Source of the DNA: Uranotaenia lowii
Taxonomy: Eukaryota; Arthropoda; Insecta; Diptera; Culicidae
DNA length: 64,000 nucleotides
NCBI RefSeq assembly: GCF_029784155.1
Contig: NC_073692.1
Coordinates: 63,617,676 to 63,681,675 of the forward strand
Direction: 5' to 3'
How positions within the stretch are numbered: the stretch's first letter is position 1; each line of letters starts with the position of its first letter. Made by a program: the position numbers and the translations under genes. Of the stretch, positions 11,310-23,735 are shown piece after piece. Below the pieces are notes generated by a model. The model saw only the letters and a list, made by a program, of their open reading frames with translations, made no database searches and was not told the DNA's origin.

Positions 11310-13359
11310 CAGGGGTTTTCAGATCGTGCTCCGTGGAGCACTTGGTACTCCGCGAAGCTTTTGAAAGTGCTCCGCGACGTACGCAACGAAATTCATAAAC
11401 CAACTATGAAAAAATTCTGAAATTTTTTTATCGTTTCATTTTTATCGAAGCATGAGAATAAAAAAATATTCACAGGGCATATAGAACGAACGAATAAATT
11501 TTGTTTTTCGGTACTGATGGCAAAACCCCTGTTTGCGAAGAATGGTGGATTGTCAAAATTCACTGTTTTGATCGAACAACGTTGTGTTGCAGGACTGAGC
11601 GTGCAAAACACTCAATGAAAAGGCTGTTCTTGCGCCGTACTTAGTGAGCAACCGATCGGAAAAGCTGAAGAAGCGCATACTATTGCTGAAAACTTAATCA
11701 AACCTTGTATTTAAGAAGTCGTCCGTATCATAGTTGATGATAAAACAGTATAATTGTAAAATTCGATTCCCATGTCTGACAATACGATTTCTCGGCGAAT
11801 TCGTGACATGGATGAAGATGTTGAAAGCGTTTTAGTTTCTCGATTGAGAACTTCAGAATTCGACATGCAGCTTGACGAATCCACAGATATTATTTTGATA
11901 TATTCTGATGATATCTGTTCGCTTTCAAGGTTCTTAATGTTTCGAAGAAGATTTATTCCTTTTCAAACTATTGCCAACTTCCACGACGGGGGCTGAAATT
12001 TTCAAGCTAATTGACATTACGGACAACAATATTCCATGGGGATGTACGGACGGTGCGAAAGCTATAGTTTGAAATACTGCTGGAGTCGTTGCCAAGATCA
12101 AAGAAAAGACCAAAAGTTGCGGTAGTAGTCATTACATCCATACAGGCGTTGTGCAAAGAGATGGGAAGCTAACATTCTACGCTACTACTTCATACCGAAG
12201 ATCGCTGGTTATCTCTTAGAAAACGTTGTCTCGCCTATTTGAATTTAGATCGGAAGTCAGAGCGTTTTTGAGCTACAATAATTTGGCATTGTGGTGGGGA
12301 TAAGACTGAATGATAAAGCTCGTCAGGTTGGCTTATTTGGATGACATTTTTTTATAAAATGAATGACTTCAGTCTTTCAATGCAAGGTAAAAGAATAACA
12401 ATCTTCGATTAAAATGGCAAAATCATGAACATAAAGAGAAAAATCAAGTTTTTGGCAGAATTACTCAAAAAGCGAAACCTGGATAGCTTTTCAAATTTGA
12501 GAAGCATTCAATCAGAAATAGTCTCGAAATTATCACCCAAAAATTTCCCAAAATCACCCAAGAATTATGACAATCACAACACTTTTCGTTGATAAATTTA
12601 TTTTTGTATTCCATGGTATAAACCTGAACTAACAGGCCCACGTGTCTAATGAAGTCATTTACAATTACAATGTTTTGATGCAGGATTTGTTTAACAGCTT
12701 CCAGCAAACTACCCGAAGAATAACATACAATTATCAAAAGATCGAAGATCCTAAATGCGTGGAAAAGCCTTTGCTGATGTTGAAGAAACTAAAATCATTA
12801 ACATCGCAAGAATATGAATGCCTGATGGATATGACATCGGATTCAAAGCTTCAAGAAAAATTCGTATCCAAAAAGTCGTTGGAGGAGTATTGGTGTCAAC
12901 TGAAAAATTAATTTCTGATTTTGTTCGATAAATAATGCAAAACTTATTTTTCTGCCGATTTCCACAACTTATATATGCGAGTCTGGATTTTCCACATATC
13001 TCGCAATGAAGACAAAATACCGATCCCGACTAAAATCGGAACCAGACGTCAGGTTACAACTGGCACAAATTTAACTAAACTTGTTACAGCTTGAAAAATC
13101 GTAGAAAGCGTATTTGTTATATTATAATCAATAATTTTTGATGACACATATCTTTACATACAAACATATAAGACTATTCAAAGAGTAGCCATTCATTACT
13201 GATTTTATAGACTACGCTGACAAAACGCATCTTATTTAAACTATACACACTATCAAGTTTTCAAAACTCGGGTTTTCATTCTTTCAAAAATGTAGGTGTT
13301 CCGCCAAAATTTTTAGTTTTAAAAAGTGCTCCGCCGAGCTTATGATCTGAAAACCCCTG
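11310..13359 (+). mobile_element. hAT element with decayed transposase, perfect 8-bp TSD
   Basis: Terminal inverted repeats CAGGGGTTTTCAGATC. Exact 8-bp duplication GCTTAACG at 11302-11309 and 13360-13367. The facing arm of the host foldback has the unoccupied site (one copy of the octamer inside CTGAATTGCTTAACGGA, inverted near 15377-15395), which confirms the insertion. A decayed transposase gene fills most of it. Subterminal GTGCTCCGTGGAGCAC and AGTGCTCCGCCGAGC are shared by the two ends. Confidence 0.95.
11600..13071 (+). pseudogene. hAT transposase pseudogene (ZBED/GTF2I-repeat-like group)
   Basis: Fragments appear in family order across shifting + frames: AEEAHTIAENLIKPC upstream; SDNTISRRIRDM and MQLDESTDI (first catalytic aspartate block) at 11772-11890; NIPWGCTDGAKA (second catalytic Asp region) near 12030; EFRSEVRAFL near 12240; AYLDDIF and an NDFSLSMQGK-like stretch near 12330-12390; SLTSQEYECLMDM at 12810-12840; and the C-terminal dimerisation block TTYICESGFS ... 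KTKYRSRLKSEPD ending at a stop near 13071. Multiple stops and frameshifts make it dead. The N-terminal BED finger is not visible. The intact length in this family is about 600 residues, so most of the gene is represented. Confidence 0.88.
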
Positions 13360-13492
13360 GCTTAACGGATAAATCAAGCATTAGTTTGCTTTTTTTGGAA
13401 GTAGCAATTGGCGTTGAGGACCAAAAATGTGAAAAGGGGGTGCGAAATAAGAATAGCACAACTTGAGTTTTTCAACAAAAACAAGATTATTT

Positions 13493-14103
13493 AAAAAAAA
13501 AACTGGTGTACATGTCTCTTGTTTTTTTTTTTGTATTGTTGTGTAGAGTTAAAAAACATTTTGTTAGGAACAATGAAAGCACCGGAAAATAGGTTTAATA
13601 AGATCTATACACTTGTCAAAGGTGTCTCCTGATCATATCTCTTTTCCCCCATCCCTACAAAAATTGTTTTGCTAGGATGCAGAGTTGACCTCGGTCCTAA
13701 AGCATAATTTTACATTCTATCATCCCTTTCTTTTATTTTCCTCTCTATCTATTGACTACTAGGACGTGGCCAGCGCCGTTATTGATGTATAAAGAGAGAG
13801 CATCAGTTTTATTCATTGTGAATGTGTTGTCAATCCCAGACACCACTCTTTTGACCTCTGGGCAAAATTGATGGCCTCGGTCAATCACGGAGTAGCAACC
13901 ATTGGTGATGTAGAATTCATTCTACTGAGCAACACCAGCGGTAATGGAATTCGAAATGCTTTAGTACCTACTATTATGATGAAATGAACTATGGAAAGTA
14001 AGAACTTTATATCATTTTAAAAGTATAATTCCGAATTTTTAACGGCATTTCGGTTTCAATGGCTTAAGGTGGATGTAAGTAGTCAATCGAGCAAAGCTAA
14101 GCT
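13493..14103 (+). mobile_element. 5'-truncated retroposon, copy A, GCTAAGCTAA tail
   Basis: Flanked by a ~16-bp direct duplication AAAAACAAGATTATTT (13477-13492 and 14104-14119). Ends in an AGCTAAGCTAA tail on the + strand. Contains the family core GACTACTAGGACGTGGCC and TCACGGAGTAGCAACCATTG. Copies B (20340-20929) and C (34085-34357) share the core. The fixed right end and variable left end indicate a non-LTR retroposon transcribed on +. The autonomous partner is not recognised. Confidence 0.75.
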
Positions 14104-15484
14104 AAAAACAAGATTATTTTAAAATATTTACTGTGTAAAAGTGAATAATAATGCTTCTACGAACTATTTGAATAGATAACTGCATTTTTGGAGTTTTCCA
14201 GAATTCCAAAGGTTTTCAAAGGTATTAAAAGGGGGTTTTAAGAGATGCTCCTCTAGCGTTGAGGAATTTGATATTTGAGCTAAAAAACTTTATCAAACTG
14301 CTTGATTTCTTCATTAACATTCATAAATATGATGCTAAATGATGAAACACAGATTTGAGGCTGAGTTTGAATCCAAAAAGCAGGTTGGAATTCAAAAATA
14401 TAAATGTTTTTTAAAAGTCAAACACTATTTCTCCAGTTTCAAGTCATAGATGGCAGCACTATCTTGCCATTTAACCTAACTCATGTCCATTTTCGAATAT
14501 CCGGGATTAATTAGGAAGTGCTGGATGATTTTGGTCAAGAAATAAATACATGTACTGTGAACGCTTTGGAAATTCTAAGATCACTAAAGCCAAAAAATAT
14601 TAGAATTGCATCAAGGTAACTAAAAGTGAATTTTTTGGACCGATTATCAGAATTAAGTTATACTTTGCGAAGGAGCTTGTTGAACCAAACAGCTAGCAGT
14701 GTTGTTAATATGATTTGCAATTAAATCGGAAGTTGAGATGAGCAGGAACTTTGGCGGTTGTACATTTTTGTGTTGGTGATTCTTTTGCAAATCCGGAAAA
14801 GCGTTCTGCAGCGTGTAATTCCACAATACTGTGATGGAAAAATACCTCAAAATGATGAATATGGGCCTGAATAAACCTGGAAAATCAATATTGAGACTAA
14901 ATTAGGTTTTAACTGCAATATAGTGCTGCCATCTACGACTTGAAACTGGAAAAAGTGTAGTTTACTGAACAAAATCAAAGTTTTTGATTTTCAACCTATT
15001 TTTTTCTGATTCAGAATTACTCCCGAATGTTTGTTTTATCATTTCACGTCATTTTAATGAAGCAAGTAAGTAGTTCGGTAATACATTACAGCTCAAATAT
15101 CAAATTCCTTAACGCTAGAGGAGCATTTCTTAAATCCCCCTTTTAATACCTTTGACAACCTTTGGAATTCTGGAAAACTCCTTAAAATGCAGTTACCTAT
15201 TCAAATAATTTTTAGAAGCATTATTATTCACTTTTACACAGTAAGTTTAAAAAAATAATCTTGTTTTTGTTGAAAAACTCAAGTGGTGCTATTCTTTTTC
15301 GCATCCCTTTTCACATTTTTGGTCCTCAACGCCAATTGCTACTTCCAAAAAAAGTAAACTTATGCTTGATTTATCCGTTAAGCAATTCAGAACAAAATGT
15401 GGAAGAAAATTTTTGTAATTTTCAAACATTCATATTTTAACAAGCAAAACACATAGTGGTGCTATTCTTATTTCGCTCACTGTA

Positions 15485-16719
15485 TATATTTAGGTAGTGT
15501 CCCTATCTTGAGATTTGGCATTTTCCCAATCTGGTATAACCGCTCTTATGAAGATGAACCTTTTAAGGAGCAATTGAGGGATCTAGTATTTTACAGCCGT
15601 TCATTTTAATCCGTTTCGATATGAGAGAAGGACATTCGCAAAGAAGATGTTCCGAAGATTCCTTCTCCATACTGCAGAAACGACACTTGTCAGAGTTTTA
15701 TCTTCCAATTTTATTCATGTGATATCTGCATTCACAGTAACGACTGCATTGACCTGTAACGAGCCCTGTAAACATTTTAAGGTTTTCTTAGATAAGCTAA
15801 GAGCTTTTTCTTATTTTTTAATACTTGGTTGGATAAATCTTTTAGCCTGTTGCCCTACAACAGATTTTTTTCCAATTGTCTGCAATAATAGTTTTTTTTA
15901 TTTTTCATTCGCTACCCTTTCAAATAAACAAATTAAAAAAAGAAATTAGAGAAACTTATCTCTTTTTCAAAAACTGCTAAATTCACCCACATCTTTATAT
16001 GATTCGCATAACCAAAAAAATAACTTTTTTTTTGAGCGGCTCACAGAGCACAAACAACAACACATGCGTGACGTTAAAATACCTAAGTCGATTATTCTAA
16101 ATGATCGAAATGACGATTTAAAAAACTATACAGCTAAAGTAAGCAGTTCAATGACATTTTCATATTATTAAACACTTTTATACAAGACCACAAACCATAA
16201 AAAAATATCATAAAAAAGACGCTCTACACTTTTGAAAGAAAATTAAGGTCCTGAAAATGGTTTCTTGATGATTTCTAAAAAAGCGTGATAAAAGCGTGAA
16301 TTTGGCGAGTATTGAAAAAATCGAACAGTGATAAAATAGAAAAACTACTGTACTGCAGTTTGAATGTCAAAAAATCAAATGTCCCCTTTTTTCGTAGAAT
16401 TACTGTATCTGTAAATTTTTGGAAATAAAATTGTGATAGTTAATCTATCTTGCACGTATCTATGTATGTATTTCTACCACCCAGGTAGCAAGACACAACC
16501 AGTTCAGCGAGCAACTTTTACTTTGCAACTTGCTCAAGATTCATCAACTGACGGAGACGGAGCCTTCCTCTCCTCAAGAATTGCTCCTCCTCAAGAATCG
16601 CTTCAATCGGTTGCCCGGATGGCCCAACCCAAACCCCCGAATAAATGGTTATAAAATTAACGCTTTTTTCATTTCCATTCGAGTTTATTTGCGCTTTTCT
16701 TTGATGAAAACTAAACTTC
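15485..16719. other. AT-rich DNA without a recognisable gene
   Basis: Short frames such as 15647-15949 show no domain. A small GC-richer patch at 16480-16640 gives overlapping + frames with Ser/Pro/Gln-rich composition but no splice context that I can defend. Nothing is called. Confidence 0.4.
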
Positions 16720-16721
16720 TA

Positions 16722-17317
16722 GAGTTTGTTTTGATTAGGTCGTATGAACCAATATAATCAAAATTGAGTTATTGGCTGCATTCAAATTTAAGACGTATAA
16801 TGACTTCTCATTTTCGAGTGCAATTTGGTTTTTTCGACTATTTGCGTTGCACTGGATTGCCGTGCAACAAAAGGACCCAAAATAATAGTTTGTTATGTTG
16901 GTTCATGAGACTTTATGCATTTTCGCAGAAAATGTTTTGCTAGGTGTTTGAAAGTTTGGAAAATCAAACGGAAATCGCTAGTTAGAGAGTTATCAACAAT
17001 CTCAGTAAAATGAATATGCAGTAAAGTTCAAGAACTGTTAGTTTTGGCGAAGATTAAGACAAATATAATCAAGTTTCAAGTTTCCGCCAAATGTATAATG
17101 CAAAAGGTCCTAAGAGCATGTTTAGAAGTACAACTGAATCTATGCTTGTACCAGATACAATAGCAGTTTTTTAATCTATTATTGTAACGCAAATCAAATT
17201 TCCAGATAATTTTGAGCGATTTGTTTAATACAGGAATTAAAAATGTGTAACAAAACTTGAACAGCTATTTTCTCGAATTAAGTCAAGTGGCTTATACCAC
17301 CTAATCAAAACAAACTC
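16722..17317. mobile_element. Tc1/mariner-like MITE, TA target
   Basis: Inverted ends GAGTTTGTTTTGATTAGGT (left, from 16722) and ACCTAATCAAAACAAACTC (right, to 17317), a 19-base perfect match, flanked by TA at 16720-16721 and 17318-17319. The 596-bp interior is non-coding. Confidence 0.82.
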
Positions 17318-17319
17318 TA

Positions 17320-18420
17320 GACTTCTTCTATTGAACCTTAAAATGTAATTTTGACTTAATGAACCTTTTATTAATATAGCTTTATGCATCTTAACTCAAA
17401 TGAAAAGAAAAAAATACAATAAAATAAGGTAGAGAAAATAAATGGAACATCCTCACAAGGTTCGTTCCATCGTCGATGGTACCATGATGTGCCAGATTCA
17501 GCACTTTACCCCATTAACGATTACGTTTTTGTTTTGATTTGTAGGCAGATTTAAAAACTAGAGGTGATAGACCAAATCTGACCACAGATTCGATATAAAA
17601 ATCTTAATATTATTTAGGACAGATTTCAAAAAATTGTCTAAGAATAGTTTTTTTTGTCTTTATTATAGAATAGTTAAAATCCTAAAGTAGGTGAGAGAAA
17701 TTGATCGGGGAGTTATTGTTTTATTCTGCATTCGTAAATAATTCGAATATATATTATCAATCAAAATATATTCTCCTATTAAAATTAAATTTTCAATGAT
17801 CACTGTGTTTTTACAGGTGCTTTCTATAACAAAATTCATATCAAACGAAACTAAGTATGGTACAGAATGGTTCAATTTCAAAACCCAGCGAAGAAAACCT
17901 TAACATTTATTTTTTCTGTTTGTTTCACAAAAGTTGCGTTCAGCTTATCTGACCTTGATTTATCTTTATCCAAAACAAACATGGCGAGAAAAATCATCCG
18001 TTGAAGCCACTAAAAAGTATCTCCTTTATTCTCCAATTAATCAGTCGAAACATCTTTACCTCCCCTTTAGCTGTACAAAGTTACAGCTGGGTCCACAAGA
18101 AATATGACAACCCATCATCATTGTCATCATCATCTTCCTCTCCATTAAGTCGACATCGCTGTCGATTTTTATCAGCATCGGGGGCATAATCATTTGGGGA
18201 AATCAAATCTTCATTGCACTCCACACGACAATCCTGGAACAGTGAATCAGATCAAGGGTCGTCGCCACCCACCGGAATGGCCACAGGGCGGATGGTTGAT
18301 GAGAACGAAACGAAGGCAAAGAGAACCTAACTGAACTTGTTCTTAGTTCTTGGGTACTAAGGTACCTAAGGGGCAAGATGCCTCTACTTTATAATTCGCC
18401 AGTATTTGAGTAATTCTATA
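17320..18420. other. Intronic DNA with GC-richer unique island at 18040-18360
   Basis: The first 700 bases are AT-rich with nothing recognisable. 18040-18360 is balanced, non-repetitive sequence with CATCATCATC microsatellite character at the start and no convincing exon (stop codons in all frames within short distance). It could be conserved non-coding DNA of the flanking gene's intron, which cross-species alignment would show. Confidence 0.4.
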
Positions 18421-18442
18421 GAAAAAGTACGTCTCCATAATA

Positions 18443-20929
18443 GGAATTTGGGAACACTGTTTGTGTGAAGTTCCTAAATTGTGTTTGAAGAACATTTTTT
18501 TCTAATTTTTTGCTGTAAAACGGGTTGTAAATTGTGGCTGTTATTTTCAAGTGCTGTGTTTAAGGGTTGTTTATAGTAAAAATGTGGAGTTTCGACGAAA
18601 AATTTGTATTTGGTGTGTTTTTGCTCGAAATGGGTGAGCGAGATCTAAAAAGAGCAGATGCTACGCGAACGAGACTATAGATGGTTTTCCAGAAGTGGAG
18701 CAATGCGCTGAGGACACCGGATGTTAAGATAAGTTAAATCGTTTCCTTTTTAACTTGTTTGTTTAGATTTTTCTTAAATTAAATTTAGAAAAAAAAAAAC
18801 ATTTTTAAAATTTGAAGCTGAACTTTTGACAGCGTCATAACAGAATGCGAAATATTTCATGTAATGAAATATTTCACTTTCGATTATAGCATGAAAAATA
18901 ACTGGATGTTATAAAACCTTGCATGCAAGTATGAAACCGAAAAATGCTTGCGAAGCTTTTACATGTTCGAAATTAAGCATATATTTAGGCGTTTATTTCA
19001 AGCAGCAAGATATAAGTTCGTATGATCAAATTGCGTCGTTCGAACCAAACATAGTTTTTTTTCGAATTTGATTATTTGTCTAAATTATTATGGATTTATT
19101 CTGATTTACAGAATAAGGCGGGGTAGATTCTAATGTTTCTAAATTTTTAAACGACATTTCGAAGTCAATCCAATTTGATACGCTAAGTGTTCTCATATTC
19201 AAGCATCGTTATTAGTTCCAAAAAAATTTAGGGGAAAGTAATTTTAAAGAATAAGAACACAATAAGTTAACTTCAAAAATACTTACGGAAGATTAATTCA
19301 TAAATCAAAATTGCGGTTTTTTTTACAATCAATTCACAGCACCTTTCTTAAAGTTTCGCTTGTTTACTACAATAATATGAAGTCAACCAGTTGTTATTGC
19401 AAAACAGTACAAATTTTAAATAAATAATATATAAAGCATTGACACCTCGAAGCGGGAAAATAAACAGAGAAAGGAATCCGATACTCAGTATTGATTCGAC
19501 ACTTTATATCAACATATTTAATTTTTATATTATATCATCGTAACAACTTCAAAATCGAATAACGTTGTTTTACTATTCACGATCTATTTTGTACAACAAA
19601 CCGTGATGATTTAACAGAATAAGGTTCAACAAATGTTAACCTACAATATTATTCATGAATAATACTTTAAAATTTGATTAATAATTTCATAACATTTTTT
19701 GAAAATTATCACGATTCAATATTTTACCGTCAAAAGAAAAACAAATGTTTGTTTCAAGTTCAAATATGTCTAAAAGAGATTAAGTTATCTAAAGAAGATT
19801 TTTACTTAAGCATTAAAAAGCATGAAACAAACTACGGTAATAGTAAAACTCAAGAACTTTCAACAAAATGAATAATTTATTTTACATATTTAAAATTGCG
19901 CTATATCTGTTTTTTTTTCAAACAAGTACATATATCAAAATAATGAGGCCGAGTTTAGAAAAGCATTAAGGAATCTACAAAACGGCTGTTTTGAATTATC
20001 AAGCGATAGAGCAAAATGAAAATAATATCAAAGGTTGCTATAAACAATTGTTGTATTTGATTGATTGACACCAATTTAATTGATATGTAATGTTAAAAAC
20101 TTAATAAGAATAATTTAGCCGTTTTGCAAGTTCGTTGATGTTATAGGAACCAGTTTGAGGAAAATGAGCTAGTTTTAACCAGGCCTTATTATCGCTAAGT
20201 TCTTTTTGGTTGAACTCTTGCACTGTTCAAGTGCTATTGAAAAAGAACTATCATCATTGATTCTTCTTGTCAATAGGCCTCATAGACAGAATCAGGAGTT
20301 TCAATAGGAAACGACTAGGAGCACAGAAGGTGTAGGGAAACCCAAGGTCGTACCATTTTCCAAAATGGATCCTGATCTATACCCTCCCGTTACCAACATA
20401 ACCCTTTCCTTTGATACTTGAATATAGATTCGCAGACGTACAGACGGTTTCCATAGCTGGTGATACATGCGTACCTCTGTTTTTGATTACTTGAAAATAA
20501 ATTTTTAAGATACACGAAGATAAGGGGTTGTAAGTTGAACCAAAAGAGTATCTTACTAACATTCCTTCCTCTGTCCTTCATTGACTACTAGGACGTGGCC
20601 GGCGCCGTTATTGATCTTTTTTAAAGGGAGAGCATGAGTTTTGTGCACTGAGAATGTACTGTTAATCCTAAACACCATTCTGTTGGACTTTGCACAAAAT
20701 TGATGGCCTCGATCAATCACGGAGTAGCAACCATTGGCGATGTGGAACTTGTTCCGCTTAGCCACGCCAGCGATCATGAAATTCGAAATGCGTTTGGATG
20801 AATGAATATAATATAATGTTTTATTTTTATAGAAATCATGAAAAATTATCGTATTTTGAAAACTGTAATTGAAGCATTTCGGATTTAATGATTTAAGGTG
20901 GATATGAGTAGTCAAACAAGCTAAGCTAA
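18443..20929 (+). mobile_element. Retroposon insertion bounded by 22-bp target duplication (copy B)
   Basis: The sequence GAAAAAGTACGTCTCCATAA (extended to 22 bases) occurs at 18421-18442 and 20930-20951, and the right copy directly follows a GCTAAGCTAAG tail. This brackets a 2,487-bp insertion. The last ~590 bases (20340-20929) are the same family as copies A and C (GACTACTAGGACGTGGCC core). The AT-rich 18730-20330 part has no recognisable frame and may include a further nested insertion. Confidence 0.7.
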
Positions 20930-20951
20930 GAAAAAGTACGTCTCCATAATA

Positions 20952-22508
20952 ATCTTTTCTACTACATTACGTGTCTTTGGGAGAATCTCTCCTTCATTTT
21001 TAAGAAGAGCTTTTTACAACGTTATACCTCCATTTCATTTTACTTGACATTAAATGAATTGTTGGAGATCATCATAGAGCCAAAAGGAAAGTAAAAAATC
21101 TCAGTATGTACTTGGTGTTCATCTCTGACAGTTCGATTTGAAAGCATATCTTAAATCATATTAAAACACATCTCAAAAGACAAGTGAAACAGAGACCCCA
21201 AAAGGGATGAAATAGCGGTAAACTCACTGTTCGATCTGATTGTATGACGAAACCCTTGGGGAATTGAAAAAAAAGCGAGACAATCCAGCAGTGGGGAAGA
21301 TCAATCTTTTTCGATGTTGTTGAGAATGTTGAAGAAAAAATTTTTTTTTGGATTCGTTGAAAAATCCACAAAGCAGCAGATGGTTAGTTAGTTGTTTCTG
21401 ATCACTGGTTGATTGTTGAAAGAGAAAGAGATACTATCTTGAAATGTCTCTCCTACAACACTTGACCATCCTGAAGGCAACTTGCTACAGGATGGCTTGT
21501 AAGTGATAAGCTTTAATTAAAATGACCTAGGGTTTCGTTTGACTTCGATTCTGTTCTCTGTTAAAACGCAATGAGGAGATTGAAACTTTAATAATTCTTT
21601 GAAACTTCCACATTCAAACTCAATACACACTTGTTAAAACTCATAAAATTCCAAATAAAAACCCATTTTTTTCACTTTATTTAATGCCCACCTTCTAAAT
21701 TTCGCTCTATAACGGAAATCTAGAACCCTATTTGATCAGTTCAAACTGACAGACATCTAAACACGCTTATCGACTGTCAATCTCGTGATGCTTCATTGCT
21801 CTTATGCGTATAAACCCTTGCTGTCAACATCATTAACTGTGGTCCAGCAGTCCATCTCTCATCGCACCTTCACCAAAATGACAGCTTGTTGTCTCTAATG
21901 TGTTCTCCCTCCCCAGTAAAATTATGCAGATCGATCGATCGATCTGTAAGACGTGCCTGTCAGGCACATAAATTATACGAGCTTCATTCCATGACATACG
22001 TATGTACGCACGCCAGTTGGGCGTGCCTTCCTAAATGCATACCCATGGCAAAGGTTGTGGTGCGTGCCCAAAACGCCGATTAACCCCCGATAGCCGAAAC
22101 TGCCTAAATTGATTCCTTACTTACGGTCACGAAATGTCATTATCATTCCAATTGGGCGAAACCAGCTGGCACCAGAAATGGCTCTTTTCGAGGTAGCTAG
22201 CTGAATAGCGCGAATGGACTCGCCGTTGCTGTCCATTGACGCGTCCTGTGTGGAACATGAACTTCACATGCGTATATGCAAACATGCGTGTTATGTGCCG
22301 GTGAAATTAGCCCCGGTACCAATAGAAAATATTGAACATTCAACGCCAAACGGTTGAATTTCGTGATGAGAATCGTGATGGCATATTGACCAACGCAAAC
22401 GAAGGACCAGTTGTGTTTACGTATGTACATTTTTAGAAATGATTTAAATTAAGCGTTGCAAAACTGTTATATAAAGTTTCGAATCCGTTCAATTTAACAA
22501 GTTAAACT
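20952..22508. other. Unique intronic DNA; GC-richer island at 21700-22440
   Basis: 20952-21700 is AT-rich and featureless. 21700-22440 is balanced unique sequence with a GATCGATCGATCGATC run near 21931-21946 and many CpG and TACGTA words. Frames on either strand (21886-22083, 22197-22430) look non-coding. It is a regulatory candidate within the putative intron. Confidence 0.4.
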
Positions 22509-22512
22509 TTGG

Positions 22513-23735
22513 ACATAAATGACAAAAATGACAAAAATGACAAAAATGACAAAAATGACAAAAATGACAAAAATTACAAAAATTACAAAAATGACAAAAA
22601 TGACAAAAATGACAAAAATAACAAAAATGACAAAAATGACAAAAATGACAAAAATGACAAAAATGACAAAAATGACAAAAATGACAAAAATGACAAAAAT
22701 GACTCAAAAATGACAAAAATGTCAGAAATGACTCAAAAATGACACAAAAATAACACAAAAATTACACGAAAATGACAAAAATGACAAAAATGACAAAAAT
22801 GACAAAAATGACAAAAATGACAAAAATGACAAAAATGACAAAAATGACAAAAATGACAAAAATGACAAAAATGACAAAAATGACAAAAATGACAAAAATG
22901 ACAAAAATGACAAAAATGACAAAAATGACAAAAATGACAAAAATGACAAAAATGACAAAAATGACAAAAATGACAAAAATGACAAAAATGACAAAAATGA
23001 CAAAAATGACAAAAATGACAAAAATGACAAAAATGACAAAAATGACAAAAATGACAAAAATGACAAAAATGACAAAAATGACAAAAATGACAAAAATGAC
23101 AAAAATGACAAAAATGTCAAAAATGACAAAAATGACAAAAATGACAAAAATGACAAAAATGACAAAAATGACAAAAATGACAAAAATGACAAAAATGACA
23201 AAAATGACAAAAATGACAAAAATGACAAAAATGACAAAAATGACAAAAATGACAAAAATGACAAAAATGACAAAAATGACAAAAATGACAAAAATGACAA
23301 AAATGACAAAAATGACAAAAATGACAAAAATGACAAAAATGACAAAAATGACAAAAATGACAAAAATGACAAAAATGACAAAAATGACAAAAATGACAAA
23401 AATGACAAAAATGACAAAAATGACAAAAATGACAAAAATGACAAAAATGACAAAAATGACAAAAATGACAAAAATGACAAAAATGACAAAAATGACAAAA
23501 ATGACAAAAATGACAAAAATGACAAAAATGACAAAAATGACAAAAATGACAAAAATGACAAAAATGACAAAAATGACAAAAATGACAAAAATGACAAAAA
23601 TGACAAAAATGACAAAAATGACAAAAATGACCAAAATGACCAAAATGACAAAAATGACAAAAATGACAAATATGACAAAAATGACAAAAATGACACAAAT
23701 GACAAAAATGACAAAAATGACAAAAATGACAAAAC
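22513..23735. repeat. 9-bp satellite array (ATGACAAAA)n, ~135 units
   Basis: Near-perfect tandem ATGACAAAA for about 1.2 kb, with a variant patch at 22690-22775 (ACTCAAAAATG, AACACAAAA, TTACACGAA) and a few point variants (ATGTCAAAA near 23114, ACCAAAATG near 23630). All frames are open for long stretches because 9 is a multiple of 3, giving Met-Thr-Lys on + and Phe-rich frames on -. These are not genes. Confidence 0.97.

Larger units (their letters stand above)
11203..15482. mobile_element. Tc1/mariner-like foldback element, TA target, twice interrupted
   Basis: Ends CAGTAAGCGAAAAAAG (left) and, inverted, CAGTGAGCGAAATAAG (right), flanked by TA at 11201-11202 and 15483-15484. The left arm (11203-11309, 13368-13492, 14104-14470) mirrors the right arm (about 14920-15482). 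The left arm is broken by a hAT element at 11310-13359 and a retroposon at 13493-14103. The uninterrupted right arm preserves both pre-insertion sequences. Removing the insertions leaves about 1.6 kb. No own transposase is seen. Confidence 0.8.

Noticed and set aside
20556..20915. 119-codon minus-strand gene
   Set aside because: It lies wholly within retroposon copy B and is opened by chance. The partial peptide conservation among copies follows from shared descent.
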